Source of the DNA: Rhodothermales bacterium | Lineage (GTDB): Bacteria > Bacteroidota > Rhodothermia > Rhodothermales > UBA10348 | Assembly: GCA_028284865.1 (NCBI GenBank) | Contig: JANQQV010000007.1 | Span: 1-64,000, forward strand | Direction: 5' to 3' | Length of the DNA: 64,000 nt | Shown here: positions 48,196 through 57,101 of the stretch, in pieces | Layout of the letters: each line of letters starts with the position of its first letter | Position numbering within the stretch: the first letter of the stretch is position 1 | Made by a program: the position numbers and the translations under genes | The notes under the pieces: model-generated | Told to the model about the DNA's origin: nothing | Database searches by the model: none | The model's input: only the letters and a program-made list of their open reading frames with translations

Positions 48196-48813
48196 TCAAT
48201 TTGCTGATAGCTGGGAAGATTGAGTCAACGATTCTCTGGTTGCATTGCTTAGCGCCACGTCGACATTCGTTTGCGCGGCTTTCATGGAGGCTTCCATGAG
48301 GTCCGCCAGTTTGCGACGTGCTTTGAAGAGACGCGACTTGACGGCGCTCAAAGAGCTTCTGGTCACGGCGGCGATCTCCTCGTAGGTCAGATTCTGATAC
48401 TCACGCAAGATGAGCACTTCGCGGTACTCCGGACGGAGCGACTCCAGAAACTGGGTCACAAACCGGATCTGCTCGGACTTCTCCATCTTGGAGAACGGCG
48501 TATCCGGAGCAGGCGGCAATTCGTGGGCATCTTCTGAAAGCGCCACATGTCGGCCACTCTTTCGAAGCCAATTGAGACACTGGTTACGTGCGATGGTGAA
48601 CAACCAGGACTTGAACGCTCCCGACTTCATGAGACGGTCCCGGTTCTCATACACTCGAAGAAACGTCTCCTGCATCACATCCTGAGCGGCCTCAGAATCC
48701 AGCAGCATCTTGTAACAGAATGCATAGACCGGTCCTTTGTACCGGTTATACAGGCCGACGAACGCAAATTCGTCTCCTGATCGGAAGGATTCGATAAGTG
48801 TCAATTCACTCAT
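48196..48813 (-). CDS. ECF-type RNA polymerase sigma factor
   Basis: 205-residue sigma-70 family factor. Region 2 is seen at ...DSEAAQDVMQETFLRVYENRDRL...FKSWLFTIARNQCLNWLRK and region 4 at LRPEYREVLILREYQNLTYEEIAAVTRSSLSAVKSRLFKARRKL, with no sigma-1.1 or region 3, as in ECF factors. It is paired with the anti-sigma gene downstream. About 33 residues of C-terminal tail lack a known motif. Its regulon and inducer cannot be inferred from sequence. Confidence 0.9.
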   Translation of the reverse strand: MSELTLIESFRSGDEFAFVGLYNRYKGPVYAFCYKMLLDSEAAQDVMQETFLRVYENRDRLMKSGAFKSWLFTIARNQCLNWLRKSGRHVALSEDAHELPPAPDTPFSKMEKSEQIRFVTQFLESLRPEYREVLILREYQNLTYEEIAAVTRSSLSAVKSRLFKARRKLADLMEASMKAAQTNVDVALSNATRESLTQSSQLSAN

Positions 48814-49049
48814 GCGATCGGCAACAGATGCATGTGGGGGGCGCCTCTCAAACGAAACTGAGGAGCGTTCTTGGAAATTGGACCATGAAGGATCGGTAAA
48901 GTTGCTCCGCTTTGTGCAGATTCATTTCCGTGCCTCGCGATGACGGCGGAACCATTGCTCCCGCTGTGGCGTGGACGCGGCGTTCGCGGGGCCCGTTCCA
49001 GCATGAACGACCCGAAAACGCACATTTTCCGAACCAATTCTGCATTCGA

Positions 49050-51074
49050 ATGCTGAACGTGACCGCACTTTCCCGTCTCACTCTCTTCGCTGGCGTTTTT
49101 GCCCTGGTACTTGGCGGGTGTTCCTCTTCCGCTCCTCAAGCTGTTGAAGAACCAGCATCCGTCGACCCCGAGGTCGTTGCCGTCATCGACGGACAGTCCG
49201 TCACGCTTGACGAGTTCTCTGCCAACTTCGAGCGGAACGGACGGGTCTCTCCTTCGGACTCGGTCTCTTTGGAAGCCTATCAAGATTTTCTGACCCGTTT
49301 CGTGGACTTCCGCCTGAAGGTCCTTGAGGCTCAGCGAATCGGTCTTCAGGACGACCCATCCCTGCAGACAGAGATTGTACAGTATCGCATGCAACTGGCT
49401 CGCCCGTACATCATGGAGCGCCGTGTATTCGAGCCACTTGTAAAGGAGATGTATGAGCGCCGCTCCGAAATGGTTGAAGCCAGCCACATCCTCCTCACAC
49501 TCCAGCCAAACGACTCTCCAGCAGATACGCTGGAAACCTACAATCGCCTGAGTGCTATTCGGGACTCGGTGGTAGCTGGCGCATCATTTGGAAGACTTGC
49601 TGCTCAGTACTCAGAGGATCCATCAGCCAAGGGAGCTCCCGGCTCGCCCGGCTACCAGGGTCAGTTGGGTTACTTCGGAGGTGGCCGCATGGTCGAGGAA
49701 TTTGAAGATGTGGCCTTCAACACAGCCGTGGGTGAAGTCAGCGAGGTATTCCGGTCGCAATTCGGCTACCACATCCTTCACGTCACGGACAGGAAGCCCC
49801 TCCCTGCTGACCGCCAGATCTCTCACATCATGGTGCGCTTACAGGGCGCCAGTCCTGCTGATCAAGCTGCCACGGAATCCAAACTGGATTCCATTCGGAC
49901 TCGCTTGGAAGCCGGTGAGCCTTTTGCTGAAGTAGCGCAGGCTACTTCAGAGGACCAGAACTCCTCCATGCGCGGTGGTGACATCGGACGCCTCGCCTTC
50001 GATGCCGGTTTGCCTTTCGAATTCCGTGATGCAGCCTTCGGGCTCGAATCGCCCGGAGAATGGACGGGGCCGGTCCGCTCACAGTTCGGTTTCCACTTCA
50101 TCCAGTTCAACGAAGCGTTCCCGTTGGGCACCTTCGATGAAGAATACGAGTCCATGAAGACGCGCATCTCCCAGATGCCCCGCACGCAGGCTGCACAGGA
50201 TGCGTTTGCAGCGCGGATCGTTTCTGAGGTTGGCGCTTGGGTTGATTCCTCCCGGGTGATGGCCTGGGTGAATGAAATGAGCCAGGATTCGCTGATCCGC
50301 TGGCTTTCCCTTCATGACTTCTCTTCCGAGATGGAAGATCCTACGTTCATAGAGTTCGCTGACACCTCCCTGACACTGTCCGGTTATGCGGACTATTTCC
50401 GTAGAGCAGTCCCGAAAAACGTTCGAACCGTAGAACAGCGGATTTATGGCGTTGCTGATCAGTGGTTGGCAGAACGGGCGATCGACTATGAAATCGATCA
50501 GCTGGAAAACCGGGACCAGGAGTTTGCCACAACCATGCAGGATTTCCGGGACGGTCTCCTTCTGTTCAGATTCATGGAACAGGAAGTCTGGAACAAGGCA
50601 ACCGCAGATTCCTCTGCCCAGGAAGCGTACTTCGCCGAGAACGGATCAAACTACCGGTATCCGGATCGTACGCGTGTCATCAGCTTTGCTTCTCCTCACG
50701 AAGAGAAGCTCAATGCAATGATTGCCGAAGTCCGCGCCTCCAATCTGGAGGAAGCCTGGTCAGCGGCCACCAGTGATTCCACCTTCTTCCTTCGAGCTGA
50801 CACGACATTCATCAGCGACCCGACAGGATCGATGTTTGACGAAGTGCTGACATTGGAGCCGGGAAGCATCACCGATGCCCAAGCCTACAATCAGGGTTGG
50901 ATTGCGCTCTATCATGACGGAATCGATCCCGCCCGGCAAATGACGTTTGACGAAGCTCGTTCCGAGGTGATCAGCGAAGTCCAGAGCAGCCTGGAATCCC
51001 AGCTCATGAGCGACCTTCGAGAGCGATACGGTGTCATGGTGTACCCTGACGCGCTGCAGGCTCTCATTCAATGA
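49050..51074 (+). CDS. Periplasmic lipoprotein with two parvulin domains (SurA/PpiD-like)
   Basis: 674 residues with a lipobox LGGC after a hydrophobic signal sequence. Following a SurA-type N-terminal helical region, two rotamase (parvulin) domains are visible: the first with SHILLTL...GQLGYFGGG...FGYHILHV (about residues 145-250) and the second with SHIMVRL...GGDIGRLAF...FGFHFIQF. The remaining 300 residues fold into a helical chaperone-like region, without a clear family. The role is outer-membrane protein folding. First of three consecutive similar genes; it overlaps the next by 4 bases. Confidence 0.85.
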   Translation: MLNVTALSRLTLFAGVFALVLGGCSSSAPQAVEEPASVDPEVVAVIDGQSVTLDEFSANFERNGRVSPSDSVSLEAYQDFLTRFVDFRLKVLEAQRIGLQDDPSLQTEIVQYRMQLARPYIMERRVFEPLVKEMYERRSEMVEASHILLTLQPNDSPADTLETYNRLSAIRDSVVAGASFGRLAAQYSEDPSAKGAPGSPGYQGQLGYFGGGRMVEEFEDVAFNTAVGEVSEVFRSQFGYHILHVTDRKPLPADRQISHIMVRLQGASPADQAATESKLDSIRTRLEAGEPFAEVAQATSEDQNSSMRGGDIGRLAFDAGLPFEFRDAAFGLESPGEWTGPVRSQFGFHFIQFNEAFPLGTFDEEYESMKTRISQMPRTQAAQDAFAARIVSEVGAWVDSSRVMAWVNEMSQDSLIRWLSLHDFSSEMEDPTFIEFADTSLTLSGYADYFRRAVPKNVRTVEQRIYGVADQWLAERAIDYEIDQLENRDQEFATTMQDFRDGLLLFRFMEQEVWNKATADSSAQEAYFAENGSNYRYPDRTRVISFASPHEEKLNAMIAEVRASNLEEAWSAATSDSTFFLRADTTFISDPTGSMFDEVLTLEPGSITDAQAYNQGWIALYHDGIDPARQMTFDEARSEVISEVQSSLESQLMSDLRERYGVMVYPDALQALIQ

Positions 51075-51967
51075 ACAGGGCGCTCCCAACAATAGACGAC
51101 GACACGGTCGCTGCAAGGCCTCGGGTATGTCGGCAGATTCGTCTGACGATGTTGGTCGCGTTGTTGGTTTCGATGTCTGTGGCCGTATCCGCGTGTACAC
51201 CTGACCCAGAGCCCTCGACGTATGTCGCCCGCGTTGGAGATGCGCTGCTTACGCAAGCCGACATCAACAGTCTCCTCCAGGATCGATCAGCGATGCTCGA
51301 TTCGGCTGATGCGGTCTCCCAGATCGTGGAGCAATGGGTGACCAACGAATTGCTGTACCAGGAGGCGGTAGATCGTGGACTCCGTGGTGATCCGGAAGTA
51401 CAGCGCCTGTTGGCAGACAATGAACGATCGGTACTGATTGATGCCCTGGTAACACGCTTTCTCGACGATGAGTTGGGCGATGGCCCCGATGAAGCGGCCA
51501 TCCAGACGTATTACGAGCAGCACCGCGACAAACTCGCCCTCCGAGAGCCATTCGTTCGTATCAGGCACTTGGTGTACGGGAACGCCGATTCTGCAAGAGC
51601 AGGATTGGCTGCATTGGAGGCCTCTCTGTTGACGCCCGTGATCCCATCCGGTGGGCGACTTGCGAGTCCGGTTCGGGACGATGTGTTTTATCCCCAGGGG
51701 CAATTGTTTGCCGCTACACCGGGACTCAGTCAGGTGGTCGACCGACTGGATGTAGGAGATGTGAACCCTGTATTCGCCGTGGATTCGACCTTTCATGTCG
51801 TCCAGTTGCTGGATCGGCTGGACACCGGATCCGTACCGACGCTGGATATGATCAAGGACGAAATTCGTGGGCGAGTGGCCATTGAGACGCGGAAACAGTT
51901 GTATGCACGGCAGGTTCAACGCCTCCGCACACGAGCCTTGGCGCGAGAAGAGCTGGTGGTGAACTGA
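51071..51967 (+). CDS. SurA-like periplasmic lipoprotein, no full parvulin domain
   Basis: 298 residues with a hydrophobic stretch (LTMLVALLVSMSVAVSAC, about residues 25-42) and a lipobox-like Ser-Ala-Cys, so probably a lipoprotein. It has the SurA N-terminal chaperone helix region (VARVGDALLTQADINSLLQD, EQWVTNELLYQEAVDRG) and the last third resembles a parvulin remnant (FVRIRHLVYG ... VVQLLDRL), too divergent to show the catalytic residues. The ATG shares 4 bases with the preceding stop. It is probably a chaperone partner of its neighbours. Confidence 0.75.
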   Translation: MNRALPTIDDDTVAARPRVCRQIRLTMLVALLVSMSVAVSACTPDPEPSTYVARVGDALLTQADINSLLQDRSAMLDSADAVSQIVEQWVTNELLYQEAVDRGLRGDPEVQRLLADNERSVLIDALVTRFLDDELGDGPDEAAIQTYYEQHRDKLALREPFVRIRHLVYGNADSARAGLAALEASLLTPVIPSGGRLASPVRDDVFYPQGQLFAATPGLSQVVDRLDVGDVNPVFAVDSTFHVVQLLDRLDTGSVPTLDMIKDEIRGRVAIETRKQLYARQVQRLRTRALAREELVVN

Positions 51968-52180
51968 TTATTGCGAAACCTTCGCCGCCAAAGCTTCAAC
52001 GGAGTTGCAACCAAGAGTGGCTCCCTCGCAACGATCCATACGATTCAATCTTCTTCTGCGTTATCCCGGTGTACGTGCCATCCCGTCATGCCAATGTGCC
52101 CATTGTTCTGGCTGAGCGGTGACTGACCGAACTTGATATTGCGTGACGATCGCCTGAACCCTTCCCGACTGATTCTTTTC

Positions 52181-53530
52181 ATGACACTACGTCGCATAGC
52201 GCTCCTGTTCCTGCTGGCTACTGCTCTACCTGTACATGCCTTGAAGGCACAGGATGGAGAAGTCCTCGACGAGATTGTTGCCGTTGTTGGCGACTACATC
52301 ATTCTGCAGTCCGATGTGGACGGAATGGTTCTCGGCGTCATGCAGCAAAACCAGATGGCGTGGTCTGAGGAACTGTGGAGTGAAGCCCTGACCCAGCTGG
52401 TTAACGAGAAGGTCATGGTGATCCACGCCAAGAGGGATACCAACCTTGTCGTGACCGACCAGCAAGTCGATCAGATGCTGGACGCGCAGATTGGTCAGAT
52501 TCAGCAGCAGGTCGGTGGCCAGGCCCGATTGGAGGAGCTCTACGGCAAATCGCTGCTTGAGGTGAAAGCCGATCTTCGCGAAGAGTACCGGGACCGCTTG
52601 CTGGCTGACGAATTGCGCCGCCAGAAGCTGAGCAGCATCAAGGCGACACCAACGGATGTTCGTGAATGGTTTGACCTGATCCCGGCTGATTCCCTTCCGG
52701 TCATCCCCGATCTGGTGCGGGTATCCCACATCGTGAAGCTTCCAGAGGTGACCCAGGAGGCCCGCGATGAGGCCAGGGAGATCATCAGTACCATTCGCGA
52801 TTCCGTGATCGCCGGGGTATCCCAATTCGAGGATATGGCGCAGGCATTCTCAGACGATCCGGGCTCAGCTGCGAATGGAGGCTTGTATGAAGACATGGGA
52901 CTGGACGAGGTCGTTCCGGAGTTTGCAGCTGTAGCGTCGCGCTCGCCGATCGGAACGATTTCCCGGATTTTCGAGACACAGTTTGGATTGCACTTCTTGC
53001 GGGTGAATGCACGTCGAGGCGACCGCATCGATTACAACCACATCCTGATCACATTTGATGATCGAAAGGTGGATGACGCCCCAGCTGTTGCCAAGTTGGC
53101 CACGTTGCGCGACTCCATCATGACCAAGGGCGCATCTTTCGAGGCGCTCGCCCGTGAAGAGTCCGAAGAGGACCTGAGCAAAGCGCAGGGAGGACGCGTC
53201 AGCGATCCAGCCAGCGGTGAGCGCAACCTCTACGTGGAAGCACTCGGCGGAATGTGGCAACGAACATTGTCCGCGCTCGAGATCGGAGATATCTCGGAGC
53301 CTGCTGAGGTCCTGCTTCTGGATGGCCGACGTGCCTGGCACATTGTTCGTCTGGACGACCGGATTGCCTCCCATCGCGTCGACATTGAAACCGACTATGA
53401 ACTGATCGAGCAACGTGCTTTGCAGGACAAGCAAACACGCATCATGGAAACATGGATTCAGGAATTGCGCACATCGGTCTATATTGATTTCCGCGGCAAC
53501 GCAAAAGAAATGGGCCTGGCCAACAATTGA
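52181..53530 (+). CDS. SurA-type peptidyl-prolyl isomerase chaperone
   Basis: 449 residues, ATG at 52181 with a signal peptide (LRRIALLFLLATALPVHALKA, cleavage near residues 20-21). The N-terminal SurA domain opens with LDEIVAVVGDYIILQSDVDG, followed by two parvulin modules: VSHIVKLPE...FGLHFLRVN and NHILITFDD...HIVRLDD. This is the SurA architecture for escorting outer-membrane proteins to the BAM complex. It is separated by 213 bases from the preceding gene, a gap with no gene. It is followed after 65 bases by the MoxR gene. Confidence 0.9.
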   Translation: MTLRRIALLFLLATALPVHALKAQDGEVLDEIVAVVGDYIILQSDVDGMVLGVMQQNQMAWSEELWSEALTQLVNEKVMVIHAKRDTNLVVTDQQVDQMLDAQIGQIQQQVGGQARLEELYGKSLLEVKADLREEYRDRLLADELRRQKLSSIKATPTDVREWFDLIPADSLPVIPDLVRVSHIVKLPEVTQEARDEAREIISTIRDSVIAGVSQFEDMAQAFSDDPGSAANGGLYEDMGLDEVVPEFAAVASRSPIGTISRIFETQFGLHFLRVNARRGDRIDYNHILITFDDRKVDDAPAVAKLATLRDSIMTKGASFEALAREESEEDLSKAQGGRVSDPASGERNLYVEALGGMWQRTLSALEIGDISEPAEVLLLDGRRAWHIVRLDDRIASHRVDIETDYELIEQRALQDKQTRIMETWIQELRTSVYIDFRGNAKEMGLANN

Positions 53531-53595
53531 TTTGATCCAGCCTGCAGCCCTCGACGTTTCAGTCACCCAACTCATTGCCAGACTTCTCGTTATTC

Positions 53596-54585
53596 ATGTC
53601 AGAGACTACATCGCCTGAAACCGTCGAAGAGCTACATGCGGGGTATGACACCCTTCGGAAAGAGATCGCCAAGGTCATTGTCGGACAGGATGAAATCATC
53701 CGGCAAATCTTCCTGAGCATGATATGCCGCGGGCACGTCCTCCTCGTCGGCGTTCCGGGTCTTGCGAAGACGCTCCTGATTCACACGATCTCTGACGCAA
53801 TCGACCTCTCCTTCTCCCGCATTCAGTTCACGCCGGACCTGATGCCGAGTGACATCACCGGTACGGAGATCATCGAGGAGGACGCAACGACGGGACGGCG
53901 CCAGTTCAAATTTGTGAAGGGTCCTGTTTTTGCCAGCGTAGTATTGGCTGACGAGATCAACCGAACGCCTCCCAAAACCCAGGCCGCCCTGCTGGAAGCC
54001 ATGCAGGAGCATCGCGTGACCGCTGCCGGTCACACGTTCTCGCTTCCTGAACCGTTTTTCGTCCTGGCAACGCAGAACCCGATTGAACAGGAAGGCACCT
54101 ATCCCCTGCCTGAAGCGCAGTTGGACCGCTTCATGTTCAACCTTTGGCTGGACTATCCAACGTTTGACCAAGAGGTCGACATTGTCCGCCAGACCACCAG
54201 TGCGGCGAAGCCCGACAAAAAGCATGTCATGTCGGGAGCAGACATTCAGCGATTCCAGACACTGGTTCGTCAGATTCCAGTGGCTGACAACGTGATCGAG
54301 TACGCCGTTCGCTTGGTGAACAAGACGCGTCCCGCTGGGGATATGGCTCCGCAGTTTGTGAAGGACTACTTGAGCTACGGCGCTGGTCCTCGTGCTTCCC
54401 AGTACCTCATTCTCGGCGCAAAAGCCTCCGCGGCACTTGAAGGACGGTTGACGCCCTCCATCGAAGACGTCAATCGGATCGCGGTATCCGTTCTGCGCCA
54501 TCGCATTGTGACCAATTTCAATGCGGAGGCCGACAGCGTATCGGGCGTCGACGTAATCAACCGGATGCTGGAAACATCGGTCTGA
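53596..54585 (+). CDS. MoxR-family AAA+ ATPase
   Basis: 330-residue AAA+ protein of the MoxR branch. Walker A is VGVPGLAKT, Walker B VVLADEIN, and sensor 1 (LATQNPIEQEG) and the arginine-finger region (PEAQLDRFMF) are in order, ending with the sensor 2/lid helices. These proteins act as chaperones for vWA partners. Usually DUF58 and vWA genes follow, but here the neighbour is HutF, so the partner is not in view. ATG at 53596; the longer TTG start at 53575 is less likely. Confidence 0.92.
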   Translation: MSETTSPETVEELHAGYDTLRKEIAKVIVGQDEIIRQIFLSMICRGHVLLVGVPGLAKTLLIHTISDAIDLSFSRIQFTPDLMPSDITGTEIIEEDATTGRRQFKFVKGPVFASVVLADEINRTPPKTQAALLEAMQEHRVTAAGHTFSLPEPFFVLATQNPIEQEGTYPLPEAQLDRFMFNLWLDYPTFDQEVDIVRQTTSAAKPDKKHVMSGADIQRFQTLVRQIPVADNVIEYAVRLVNKTRPAGDMAPQFVKDYLSYGAGPRASQYLILGAKASAALEGRLTPSIEDVNRIAVSVLRHRIVTNFNAEADSVSGVDVINRMLETSV

Positions 54586-54615
54586 TTCGGAAGCTGCTGA
54601 TGGCTAGATTCTCGT

Positions 54616-55998
54616 ATGGATCCCATCAGCACGGACACGGCAAACACCTCTCATGAAGCATTACGTTCTGACGCAGGAAGTAATGCTGGCCAGGTCCTTC
54701 ATGCCCGATGGATGTTGACTGCCGAAGGGTGGCAGCAGCACATGGCGCTTCATGTGGACGCCTCGGGACTCATTACCGAGGCCTCACCAGCCGCATCCGC
54801 ATCCGATCGCGCCATTTCCCTGGACGTCGTGGTTCCGGGAATGATCAACGCCCATTCCCACGCCTTTCAACATGGCCTTTTGGGTCGAACGCAACGTTTC
54901 CTTCGACCGGAAGATGATTTCTGGTCCTGGCGAAGTGTGATGTATGAGGCAGCCGGAAACCTTACCCCGGCCAGTCAGGAGGCCATCGCTTTCCAGGCGT
55001 TTTCCGAGATGGTGGCATCCGGCTATACAACGGTTTGCGAATTCCACTATACACACGGAGCCACCCGTCGCGATCACGGTGAGCTCCCGGTCCTGATGTC
55101 AGAAGCGGTGCTACGCGCTGCCGAACGGGCGGGGATTCGCATTCGTCTGCTGCCGGTGTGCTACCAACGTGCCGGGTTCGGAAGAAGCTCACTGCTCCCC
55201 GAACAGCGTTCCTTCGGATTGGACACGGACGTGTATCTGGGCGTGATCGAACACTTGCGTACGGAGTCTCACCTTTCTCCCCTGCAGACCATTGGATACG
55301 CTCCGCATTCACTGCGTGCTGTCGATCTGGATACCTTGCAGGCGATCTCCGATCACCGGAATGACACCGCACCTGAGGCCCCGATCCACATACACGTTGC
55401 GGAGCAGGCTCGGGAGGTCAATGAATGCATGCTCTCGACCGGCAAACGACCCGTGGAGTGGCTGCTGGACGCCATGAACCCGGATTCCTCCTGGTGCTTG
55501 ATTCACGCTACGCACATGACCGACGGCGAGCGTCGCTCCATCGCGCGGTCCAAGGCCACGGTCTGCCTTTGCCCGACCACGGAGGGAGATCTTGGCGACG
55601 GGTTCTTTCCGTTGGCCGACTTTGTCAGCGAGAGCGGTGCATGGGCCATTGGATCCGATTCGAACGTGTGCGTGCACCCGGCCGAAGAGTTGAGGATGCT
55701 GGATTGGCAGCAACGCTTGCATCAACGCAAACGGAATGCCTTCCGCTTTGACGGCTCCCTGGCGGCAAGCACCCGGCTCTATCAAATGGCTCTCAATGGT
55801 GGTCGCGCAGCCAGCATGTTGCCGGTCGGACGACTGGAAGCAGGGTGCGCAGCCGATCTGGTCGAACTGGATAGCGCATCCATGACACAAGAAGGCCTAT
55901 CACCGGATGAGATCCTGTCGGCCTGGGTGTATTCCGGTAGCCAATCCTTGCTCAAGCGCGTCATGACGGCGGGCAAAACGCGATTCGAACGCGCTTGA
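54616..55998 (+). CDS. hutF: Formimidoylglutamate deiminase
   Basis: 460-residue amidohydrolase of the HutF type, which hydrolyses N-formimidoyl-L-glutamate to formylglutamate and ammonia in histidine degradation. Metal residues: NAHSHAFQHG (HxH), HIHVAEQAREV (His), HATHMTD (His) and GSDSNVCVHP (Asp). CPTTEGDLGDGFFP and ELRMLDWQQRL are specific to the family. No other hut genes are in the window. An aminohydrolase acting on guanine or a related substrate is less likely because of the family-specific motifs. Confidence 0.85.
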   Translation: MDPISTDTANTSHEALRSDAGSNAGQVLHARWMLTAEGWQQHMALHVDASGLITEASPAASASDRAISLDVVVPGMINAHSHAFQHGLLGRTQRFLRPEDDFWSWRSVMYEAAGNLTPASQEAIAFQAFSEMVASGYTTVCEFHYTHGATRRDHGELPVLMSEAVLRAAERAGIRIRLLPVCYQRAGFGRSSLLPEQRSFGLDTDVYLGVIEHLRTESHLSPLQTIGYAPHSLRAVDLDTLQAISDHRNDTAPEAPIHIHVAEQAREVNECMLSTGKRPVEWLLDAMNPDSSWCLIHATHMTDGERRSIARSKATVCLCPTTEGDLGDGFFPLADFVSESGAWAIGSDSNVCVHPAEELRMLDWQQRLHQRKRNAFRFDGSLAASTRLYQMALNGGRAASMLPVGRLEAGCAADLVELDSASMTQEGLSPDEILSAWVYSGSQSLLKRVMTAGKTRFERA

Positions 55999-56009
55999 AA
56001 GTCCCGTGC

Positions 56010-57071
56010 TTAGCCGTCCAGGCGTGATGGGCCCGACATCAGCTTTCCTATTGGCTTCATCGGCTCGAGGTTTTCGAACACGATCTTGATGGTGGCCATC
56101 ATCGGAACGGCGAGCACCATTCCCCAGATGCCCCACAGCCATCCCCAGAAAATGAGGGAAACCAGGATCAGGAGCGGTGAGAGGTTGAGGCTGTACCCCA
56201 TGATCCGGGGCTCAACGACGTTGCCCATGATCATCTGGGTACCACCCAGCCCGAAGAGGACGCCCATCGGAACGGCCAGAGTTTCAAACTGAAGCAGCGT
56301 CAGGAAGAATGGGAAGATGACCGCCAGCGAACTGCCAATATTCGGGATGTAGTTGAGGATGAACGCGATGAACCCGAAAACCAGGGCGAAGTCCACATCA
56401 AGTAAGAACAGGACGAGCCAGGTCAACGCCCCTGTCCCGAGGCTTACAAGCGTCTTCGTCACCAGGTACTGACGCACATGGGAGTCGACCGTCTTGAGGA
56501 CTGACGCCATCCAGTCTGCATACTGTTCCGGAAAGGCAAGTCTGACCTTGGTACCTAGTTCACCGCTCGACGCCAAGATGAACAACATGAACAGGACGAT
56601 GAGAAACGTCGTGGTCAGGAATGAAATGAACGACCCGACTCCCGTAGTGACTGCTGCCGTGATTGAGGTCAACTCGATGGCATCGCTCCATTGAACATCT
56701 CCGATCGGTACATCAAACCGATCTGCCCATCCGATCAATGCCAATTCGATGTCGTCAACAATAACGGACATCTTGGCCTCGTACTTGGGGAGTTCCTCGA
56801 TGAAACTGGCCGTACTCGCGTACAAAACCCATCCCAGCAGGAACAGGACAAGGGAAAACAGGATTAGTACGCCAAACAACGCGACGATCATCGGAACCCG
56901 TTTCCCGCGCAATCCGAGGATGACAGGCTTGAAGATGATCGATAGCAGGATGGCCACGACGAAGGGCAGAAGCACAACCTTCATCTGTGCCAGCATGACC
57001 CCAAGCCCAAAAACGGCTATTATGCCAAGGAAGGCCGTGGATAGATTGCTATTTTTTGCGTCCTGAACCAT
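56010..57071 (-). CDS. AI-2E family transporter-like membrane protein
   Basis: 353 residues with about eight transmembrane segments, arranged in the two blocks seen in the AI-2E/PerM family, including FILNYIPNIGSSLAVIFPF and the conserved GWLWGIWGMVLAVPMMATIKIV close to the end. Family members export or import diverse small molecules; only a few (TqsA) are linked to autoinducer-2. The substrate is unknown. ATG 57071 is preferred over TTG 57101, which would extend into the divergent peptidase gene. Confidence 0.85.
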   Translation of the reverse strand: MVQDAKNSNLSTAFLGIIAVFGLGVMLAQMKVVLLPFVVAILLSIIFKPVILGLRGKRVPMIVALFGVLILFSLVLFLLGWVLYASTASFIEELPKYEAKMSVIVDDIELALIGWADRFDVPIGDVQWSDAIELTSITAAVTTGVGSFISFLTTTFLIVLFMLFILASSGELGTKVRLAFPEQYADWMASVLKTVDSHVRQYLVTKTLVSLGTGALTWLVLFLLDVDFALVFGFIAFILNYIPNIGSSLAVIFPFFLTLLQFETLAVPMGVLFGLGGTQMIMGNVVEPRIMGYSLNLSPLLILVSLIFWGWLWGIWGMVLAVPMMATIKIVFENLEPMKPIGKLMSGPSRLDG

Positions 57072-57101
57072 TATCGGAAGGCTACTCTCCGGGAGACTCA
57101 A

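Noticed and set aside
48814-49049. N-terminal extension of the first SurA-like protein (start at 48912)
   Set aside because: The lipoprotein signal begins at ATG 49050; the upstream 46 residues would block it and lie in the intergenic space with the sigma gene.
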